Below, one piece after another: positions 44,923 to 49,566 of a stretch of DNA of 49,566 bases. The position numbers and the translations under genes were made by a program. The stretch is from an uncultured Maritimibacter sp. GTDB lineage: Bacteria > Pseudomonadota > Alphaproteobacteria > Rhodobacterales > Rhodobacteraceae. The stretch lies in the NCBI GenBank assembly GCA_913063035.1, contig CAJXYS010000021.1, forward strand, positions 1 through 49,566, written 5' to 3'. The notes under the pieces are model-generated. The model made no database searches. It saw nothing but the letters and a program-made list of their open reading frames with translations, and was not told where the DNA came from. The stretch's first letter is position 1. Every line of letters begins with the position of its first letter.

Positions 44923-47067
44923 ATGGCCGGCTTCCTGTCTCCCGACTGGTATCGCGTCGCGGACCTGCGGCCCCGGCGCAGGCTGGGTGTGCGCGTGGTG
45001 CGCCAGGTGCATCGCGGCACGCCATGGTTCGTGATGCAGGATCCCGTGTCGGGCAAGGGGCACCGGCTCAGCCAGCAGGGGCATCACTTCTTTGCCCTGG
45101 CCGACGGAACGCGCACGGTGCAAGAGCTTTGGCAGATCGCCTGTCGCGCCTTCCCCGAACGGCCGCCCACGCAATCCGAGGTGGTCACCCTGATCGCCCA
45201 GCTGCATCAGGCAGACCTTTTCGTGGCCGATCGGATGCCCGACCTGTCGGACCTGGTCCGGCGCGCCGGCAAGCACCGCCGTCAGCTGCTGGTTGCGGCG
45301 CTCAAGAACCCGCTGGCGCTGCGCCTGCCACTGCTCGATCCGGGCCCGTTCCTCGACGCCACCGGGGCCGTTGGCCGGGCGTTGTTCTCGCGCGCCGGCT
45401 TCGCGCTCTGGGCGCTGCTGGTTGCGGTGGCGCTTGGCCTTGTCGCCACGCGCTGGCAGGAGCTGGGGGGCAACATGCCCGACCGGCTGTTCAGTGTCTC
45501 GAGCATCCTGCCGCTGGTGCTGGCCTATATCCCCGTCAAGTTGCTGCACGAGCTGGGCCACGGCTACGCGCTGCGCCGCTGGGGGGGCGAGGTGCGCGAG
45601 GTGGGGGTGATGTTCCTGGTGTTCTTCCCGGTCCCCTATGTGGATGCCTCGCAGGCGATGATGCTGCCCTCCAAGTGGCAGCGAATCACCGTGAGCGCGG
45701 CGGGCATCCTGATCGAGACCGGGCTTGCCGCTCTGGCCACGCTGGTCTGGGTTCTGGCGGAACCGGGCGCGCTGCGCGCTATCGCCTTCAACGTGATGCT
45801 GATCGGCGGTGTCTCGACGGTGCTGTTCAATGGCAACCCGTTGTTGCGCTTCGACGGGTATTTCGTACTGTCGGATCTGCTGGAAAGCCCGAATCTGGCG
45901 CAGCGGGCCAATAAGTATTTCTGGCACCTGTGCGAACGCCGGATCCTCGGTGTGGAAGAAGCGGTACCGCCCCAGATGGTGCGCAGCGAACGCGGCTGGC
46001 TTCTTGGCTACGCGGTCGCCGCCTTCGCCTACCGTGTGCTGTTGCTGGTCCTGATCTCGCTGTTCATCGCCTCCCGTTTTTTCGGGCTCGGTATCCTGCT
46101 TGCAGTGTGGAGCCTCGTCATGGCCTTCGGTGTTCCGGCCTTCAAGGGCCTGTCCTTCCTGATCCGCAATCCCCGCCTGATGGGGCAGCGCCCCCGGGCG
46201 CTGCTGCGGGCAGTGCTGGCGCTGGGCGTGTTGGCTGGGATGGTGGCGCTCGTCCCGCTGCCCAGCGTGACCACCGTTGCGGGCTACCTGCGCGATCCGG
46301 CCAGCGCGCAGTTGCGCGCGGGTACCGATGGCGTGGTGTCCGAGGTGCTGGCGCCCAACGGTGCGCGTGTCAGAATGGGCGACCCGGTCTTGGTGCTGAA
46401 GGTGCCGGCGTTGGAACGCCAGATCCTGCTGGCCACCGCCACCCTGCGCGACCTCGAGATGCGCCGCGCCGCCCGCCCGCTGGAGGACGGCACAGCCCGC
46501 GCGGCGCTGGAGCGCCAGATCGCCTTCGCCCGCGACCGGTTGGACGAGCTGGAAGCCCGGCGCGACGACAGGGTGCTACGCGCGCCCGAGGCCGGGATCG
46601 TCGTCTTGCCCGAGGCGCGCGACCTCGCGGGGCGCTTCCTGTCCAAGGGGCAGGAGGTGGGGATCCTGCGCACCGGGCGCGCACCCGTGGTGCAGGCGGC
46701 AGTCCCCCAACGCCGCGCAGGGCTGGTGGCCGAGCGCACCCGCGCCGTGCAACTGCGTTTTCGCGACGCCGCCGGGGAGGATGCGCACGTGGCCCGCATC
46801 GTGCCCGAAAGCACGACGCGCTTGCCTTCGGCAGCTCTGACCTCGGCTGGGGGTAGCCACGGCCTGCTGGCGGATCCGCGTGATCCGGAGGGGCGCGCGA
46901 GCTTGGAACCAGCGGTACTGCTGGAGCTTGCGCCGGACGACCCGCTGCCCGCCGACGCGCTGGTGGGCGAGCGTGTTCTCGTACGCTTCACCCATCCGCC
47001 AGAGCCACTGGCGCAACAGCTCTGGCGCAGCGCGCGCCAGAGCTTCCTCTCTGTGCTGGAGTTCTGA
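44923..47067 (+). CDS. PqqD-like / M50 site-2 protease / HlyD fusion protein
   Basis: A 714-residue integral membrane protein. Residues about 20-103 fit a PqqD-like domain (WFVMQDPVSGKGHRLSQQ, ALADGTRTVQELW, VVTLIAQLHQADLFVAD). Several transmembrane helices carry the M50 zinc site HELGH (residues 209-213, catalytic Glu 210) and the second motif NPLLRFDGYF (305-314, metal-ligand candidate Asp 311). Further helices lie at about 365-400 and 430-450. The C-terminal third is HlyD-like: a lipoyl half (GVVSEVLAPNGARVRMGDPV), a coiled coil, RAPEAGIVVLPEARDLAGRF and a barrel. Both catalytic motifs are intact. Related PqqD/M50/HlyD proteins occur with exported peptides and large exoproteins. It may recognise and cut the giant protein's LEPR leader (inference). 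It is coupled to both neighbours. Confidence 0.9.
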   Translation: MAGFLSPDWYRVADLRPRRRLGVRVVRQVHRGTPWFVMQDPVSGKGHRLSQQGHHFFALADGTRTVQELWQIACRAFPERPPTQSEVVTLIAQLHQADLFVADRMPDLSDLVRRAGKHRRQLLVAALKNPLALRLPLLDPGPFLDATGAVGRALFSRAGFALWALLVAVALGLVATRWQELGGNMPDRLFSVSSILPLVLAYIPVKLLHELGHGYALRRWGGEVREVGVMFLVFFPVPYVDASQAMMLPSKWQRITVSAAGILIETGLAALATLVWVLAEPGALRAIAFNVMLIGGVSTVLFNGNPLLRFDGYFVLSDLLESPNLAQRANKYFWHLCERRILGVEEAVPPQMVRSERGWLLGYAVAAFAYRVLLLVLISLFIASRFFGLGILLAVWSLVMAFGVPAFKGLSFLIRNPRLMGQRPRALLRAVLALGVLAGMVALVPLPSVTTVAGYLRDPASAQLRAGTDGVVSEVLAPNGARVRMGDPVLVLKVPALERQILLATATLRDLEMRRAARPLEDGTARAALERQIAFARDRLDELEARRDDRVLRAPEAGIVVLPEARDLAGRFLSKGQEVGILRTGRAPVVQAAVPQRRAGLVAERTRAVQLRFRDAAGEDAHVARIVPESTTRLPSAALTSAGGSHGLLADPRDPEGRASLEPAVLLELAPDDPLPADALVGERVLVRFTHPPEPLAQQLWRSARQSFLSVLEF

Positions 47068-47070
47068 CCG

Positions 47071-49101
47071 GTGCCGCCCGCCGCCCGCCCGACCGGGGCC
47101 GAACTGCGCCTGCCGCGGCTGGACGAGTATCCCGAACGCCGGGTGGCACCGTCCACCCGGTTCGACGATATCGCCCTGAAGGCGCTTGGCGCGGTTCTGC
47201 CGCTGGGCCTGCGCAGCCCGCCGCTGGGCGCGCGCGCACCGCTCCTGCGGGTGGTCCGGCGGGCCGGGCGCAGGCTTGCTGACCAGGGTGCGCTCGACGC
47301 GTCCGGCGCGGCGGCAGAGGCGCTGCGCAGCCGCCGCCCGGCCTTGGTTCAGGCGCTGCGCCGCGGCGCACCGCGCCGGGCGCTACTGGCCGAGTGTCTC
47401 GCGTTGTTGCGGCGCGTCTCGGAAGACACGCTGGGCGTGTCGCCTTATGACGTACAGCTTCTGGCGGTGGCGAGCCTGCTGCGCGGCGAGGTCTGTGAGA
47501 TGCGCACAGGGGAAGGCAAGAGCCTCGCCGCAGCGCTTGCCGCCGCGCTGATGGCGCTGGCCGGCCGCCCCGTCCATGTCATCACCGTGAACGACTATCT
47601 CGCCGGGCGCGACCTGGAAGAGCATCGCGCGTTGTTCGAAGCGCTGGGCCTATCTTGCGCCATGGTAACAGAAACCACCCCGACCGAGGCACGGCACGCG
47701 GCCTACGGTGCTGACATCCTCTATGCAGCGGCCAAGACCGTCGTGTTCGACTACCTCCGCGACCAAAGCGCGGGGCGGAGCCGCCCGCCCACCCGGCTCT
47801 CAGCCAAGCTGGTCCGGCTCACCGGCGAGCGCCCCGAGGCCGAGCGCATCCTGCGTGGCCTGCCCGCGGCGATCGTGGACGAGGCCGACTCCGTGCTGAT
47901 CGATCAGGCTGTGACCCCATTTATCCTGGCGGGGCGCGAGGTGGCACTGGGCGGGCTCGAGCCCGATCTGCTGCAGCAGGCGTTCCGTATCTCGGCTGGG
48001 CTGCGGCGCGGGCGCGACCACCTTGTGCGTCCGGGGGAACGGCGGGTGCTGCTGACCGCCGAGGGCAAGCGGCGGCTACGCGTCGCCTGCGCCGGGCGTG
48101 ACGACCTGCTGGCCGTGCCTGCCATTCAACAGCACCTGGTCACCCAAGCGCTTGCCGCGCGCGAGACGCTCCAGCGCGGGCGCGACTACATAGTGGAGGA
48201 CGGTAAGGTCTCGGTCGTGGATGAGGCGACCGGGCGGCGAATGCCGGACAGGCAATGGTCCGACGGCCTGCACCAGATGGTCGAACTGCACGAGAACCTG
48301 GACATGACGGAGATGCGCGCCACCACGGCGCGGATCAGCTTCCAGCAGTTCTTCGCGCGCTACCTGCACCTGTGCGGCATGACTGGTACCGCCCGCACAG
48401 CCGCGCGCGAGCTGTGGCGAGTCTACGGTTTGCGGGTGCGCCGGATCCGGCCGCGGCGCGGCGACGCGCGGCGTTGGGAGCGAGTGCAGGTTGTTGCTAC
48501 CGCCGAGGCCCGCTGGCGCGCGGTGGCGAACCGGGCGGCGGCGCTTCGGGTGCGGGGGGTGCCGGTGCTGATCGGCACCCGCTGCATCGCGGCTTCCGAG
48601 GCGTGTTCCCGCGCGCTCGCCGCCCAAGACATCCCGCACGAGGTGCTTAACGCCAGCAGCGCGGCGCGCGAGGCGGCTATCGTGGCGCAGGCCGGACAGG
48701 TCGGCCGTGTCACAGTGGCCACCAATATGGCCGGCCGCGGCACCGATATCCGGCTGTCACCCGAGGCCCGGAAGCTTGGCGGGCTGACGGTAGTGCTGAC
48801 CGGACTGCATGATGACCGGCGCATCGACCTGCAGCTCTGCGGGCGCTGTGGACGGCAGGGGGAGCCGGGCCGGGTGCTGCGCCTGCTGAGCCTGGAGGAC
48901 GATTTGATCGCCTCGGCCCCGCCACTTTTGTATCGCGTCGCGCGGGCTGCACTGTGGCTCGGAGGCGCGAGAGCGGCCTTCGCGGTGATGCGCCTCGCAC
49001 AGGCCCTGCGCAGCGCCGCGCAAAGCCGCGTGCGCGACCGGCTGCGCGCCGACAAACGCCGCCGCCAGCAGGCGCTGGGCATTGCAGGCGTGGAGGAATA
49101 G
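47071..49101 (+). CDS. SecA-like translocation ATPase, shortened variant
   Basis: A 676-residue protein with a GTG start 3 bp after the previous stop and GGAG about 9 nt upstream. The SecA motor core is intact. It has YDVQLLAVASLLRGEVCEMR leading into Walker A TGEGKS (Lys 150), the HVITVNDYLAGRD block, and the Walker B DEAD-type DEADSVLID (270-278). A preprotein-cross-linking-like region contains DYIVEDGKVSVVDEATGRRM. Then come GMTGTA, TNMAGRGTDI (551-560) and LCGRCGRQGEPG (589-600). Ordinary SecA has 830-900 residues. Here only about 55-60 residues follow LLSLEDDLI, with one basic helix (SRVRDRLRADKRRRQQAL). The helical wing, two-helix finger and zinc-binding tail therefore appear absent. 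It is not the housekeeping secA but a locus-specific motor, probably serving the giant protein. Confidence 0.9.
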   Translation: MPPAARPTGAELRLPRLDEYPERRVAPSTRFDDIALKALGAVLPLGLRSPPLGARAPLLRVVRRAGRRLADQGALDASGAAAEALRSRRPALVQALRRGAPRRALLAECLALLRRVSEDTLGVSPYDVQLLAVASLLRGEVCEMRTGEGKSLAAALAAALMALAGRPVHVITVNDYLAGRDLEEHRALFEALGLSCAMVTETTPTEARHAAYGADILYAAAKTVVFDYLRDQSAGRSRPPTRLSAKLVRLTGERPEAERILRGLPAAIVDEADSVLIDQAVTPFILAGREVALGGLEPDLLQQAFRISAGLRRGRDHLVRPGERRVLLTAEGKRRLRVACAGRDDLLAVPAIQQHLVTQALAARETLQRGRDYIVEDGKVSVVDEATGRRMPDRQWSDGLHQMVELHENLDMTEMRATTARISFQQFFARYLHLCGMTGTARTAARELWRVYGLRVRRIRPRRGDARRWERVQVVATAEARWRAVANRAAALRVRGVPVLIGTRCIAASEACSRALAAQDIPHEVLNASSAAREAAIVAQAGQVGRVTVATNMAGRGTDIRLSPEARKLGGLTVVLTGLHDDRRIDLQLCGRCGRQGEPGRVLRLLSLEDDLIASAPPLLYRVARAALWLGGARAAFAVMRLAQALRSAAQSRVRDRLRADKRRRQQALGIAGVEE

Positions 49102-49179
49102 CGCCGCGTTGCGCTCCGGTCGGTCGGTAAGCGCCAGATACGCCCACGGGCTTTTCAGCTTGGTGGCTGGAAGGTCCAG

Positions 49180-49305
49180 GGGGCTTTGTTGCGCAAAGAT
49201 CGGGTGAGGGATTCATCTTGCGAATCCAGCGTGGTAGCTGGCCTGCATGAGCAGACCCATCCGGCCGAGCTACCAGACCGAGAACTGGCCGGCCTACATT
49301 GAGCC
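49180..49305 (+). mobile_element. Left-end fragment of an IS5-type insertion sequence
   Basis: GGGCTTTGTTGCGCAAAG at 49181-49198 looks like the terminal repeat of IS5-type elements common in this group of bacteria. About 50 bp later begins a transposase start (ATG 49247). Similarity to the family stops at about 49300, so the element is truncated there. It lies 79 bp beyond the SecA-like stop and bounds the operon. Confidence 0.65.
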
Positions 49306-49354
49306 ATTGTGTCGCCATGTGTTCGAGACCAATGGCGAACGCGTTGAAGCGTAA
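49247..49354 (+). pseudogene. Truncated IS5-family transposase
   Basis: The first 17 residues, MSRPIRPSYQTENWPAY, match the conserved start of IS5-family transposases. In the family an Asn-Glu-Ala-Leu-Lys-Arg-type stretch should follow. Here the frame changes character after Tyr 17 (IEPLCRHVFETNGERVEA) and stops at 49352-49354. Only 35 codons remain, without any catalytic residue. The foreign sequence after about 49300 marks a deletion or insertion junction. Confidence 0.65.
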
Positions 49355-49397
49355 CCGCGAGCTATGCTCGAAAATGGGTGATGGGGCCTGAGAAGGC

Positions 49398-49453
49398 GGC
49401 GTATCGTGGCGGGTGCTGAAGCCTGCCAGAACCTCCCGAAGGAGCGATACGCC
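49398..49453 (+). repeat. Inverted repeat just before the IS256-type transposase start
   Basis: GGCGTATCG (49398-49406) pairs with CGATACGCC (49445-49453), a perfect 9-bp stem directly before the ATG at 49454. A hairpin here would hide the start region in transcripts entering from outside, a known way insertion sequences limit transposase synthesis. Confidence 0.45.
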
Positions 49454-49566
49454 ATGGACCTTGAGACCACGATCACCCCGCTTCGACCTGCCCGGATCCG
49501 TGGACGATCCGCTGACCGAGATCGCGCGCGACGGGGCGCGGCGCATGCTGGCCGCGGCGCTGAGAG
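49454..49566 (+). pseudogene. N-terminal part of an IS256-family transposase, frameshifted, cut by window end
   Basis: From the ATG at 49454 the frame reads MDLETTITPLR, as in the start of this transposase group. The continuation FDLPGSVDDPLTEIARDGAR and RMLAAALR is found one frame over, from about 49482. A single extra base in 49486-49490 would explain the shift. Alternatively, translation may begin in the second frame at TTG 49461. The coding sequence leaves the window at 49566, so the rest cannot be judged. Confidence 0.6.

Noticed and set aside
47071-49101. Calling this gene the housekeeping secA.
   Set aside because: It is too short, lacks the C-terminal domains, and sits in a specialised operon; a full-length secA is expected elsewhere.
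49300-49400. A reading on the minus strand (RFNAFAIGLEHMATQW) as the end of another transposase.
   Set aside because: Too short and not recognisable as any family; it may be residue of a further element but cannot be supported.

Overview
The window is GC-rich DNA that most resembles a marine alphaproteobacterium of the Rhodobacterales (Roseobacter-type). The evidence is the codon bias, the IS5- and IS256-type transposase N-termini at the right end, and the overall protein style. That placement is inference from sequence character; there is no rRNA or other phylogenetic marker here.

Layout. Positions 204-1799 (minus strand) hold a two-gene unit: a SapC-family protein followed by a short periplasmic HlyD-type adaptor. 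Positions 1800-2154 are a divergent intergenic region, AT-rich for this window, with a 39-bp tandem repeat and two 18-bp palindromes of identical geometry. From 2155 to 49101 every gene is on the plus strand with gaps of 114 bp or less, compatible with one operon of about 47 kb. It contains five small exported proteins (a Gly/Ser-rich secreted protein, two secreted proteins of unknown function, a Cys-containing lipoprotein with a Ser/Gly tail, and an OmpA-like lipoprotein). A single uninterrupted 12,476-codon gene follows (5600-43030), then three machinery genes: a GAF-TM-HlyD adaptor, a PqqD-like/M50 protease/HlyD fusion, and a shortened SecA-like ATPase. Right of 49101 lie fragments of an IS5-type element and the start of an IS256-type element.

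The giant protein starts with a basic segment and the LEPRxLLSxD motif ([10 protein letters not shown], residues 50-59), with no classical signal peptide. It then has thousands of residues of Ala/Gly-rich beta-helix-like repeats organised in two kinds of long super-repeat, with recurring inserted modules. A unique core and a Gly/Asp-rich repeat zone follow, then RTX-type calcium-binding nonapeptides, three related lectin-like domains, and a tail of SLFGRS-type repeats separated by Pro/Glu/Asp-rich linkers.

Working hypothesis (inference): the locus is a dedicated export and surface-display system for one megadalton adhesin. The PqqD-like domain may read the LEPR leader and the M50 site may process it. 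The SecA-like motor may drive entry, three HlyD-type adaptors may build the periplasmic conduit, and the OmpA-like and other lipoproteins may hold or cap the product at the outer membrane. No ABC transporter, TolC-like outer-membrane channel or TpsB-like pore is visible in the window, so the complete route is not shown here.
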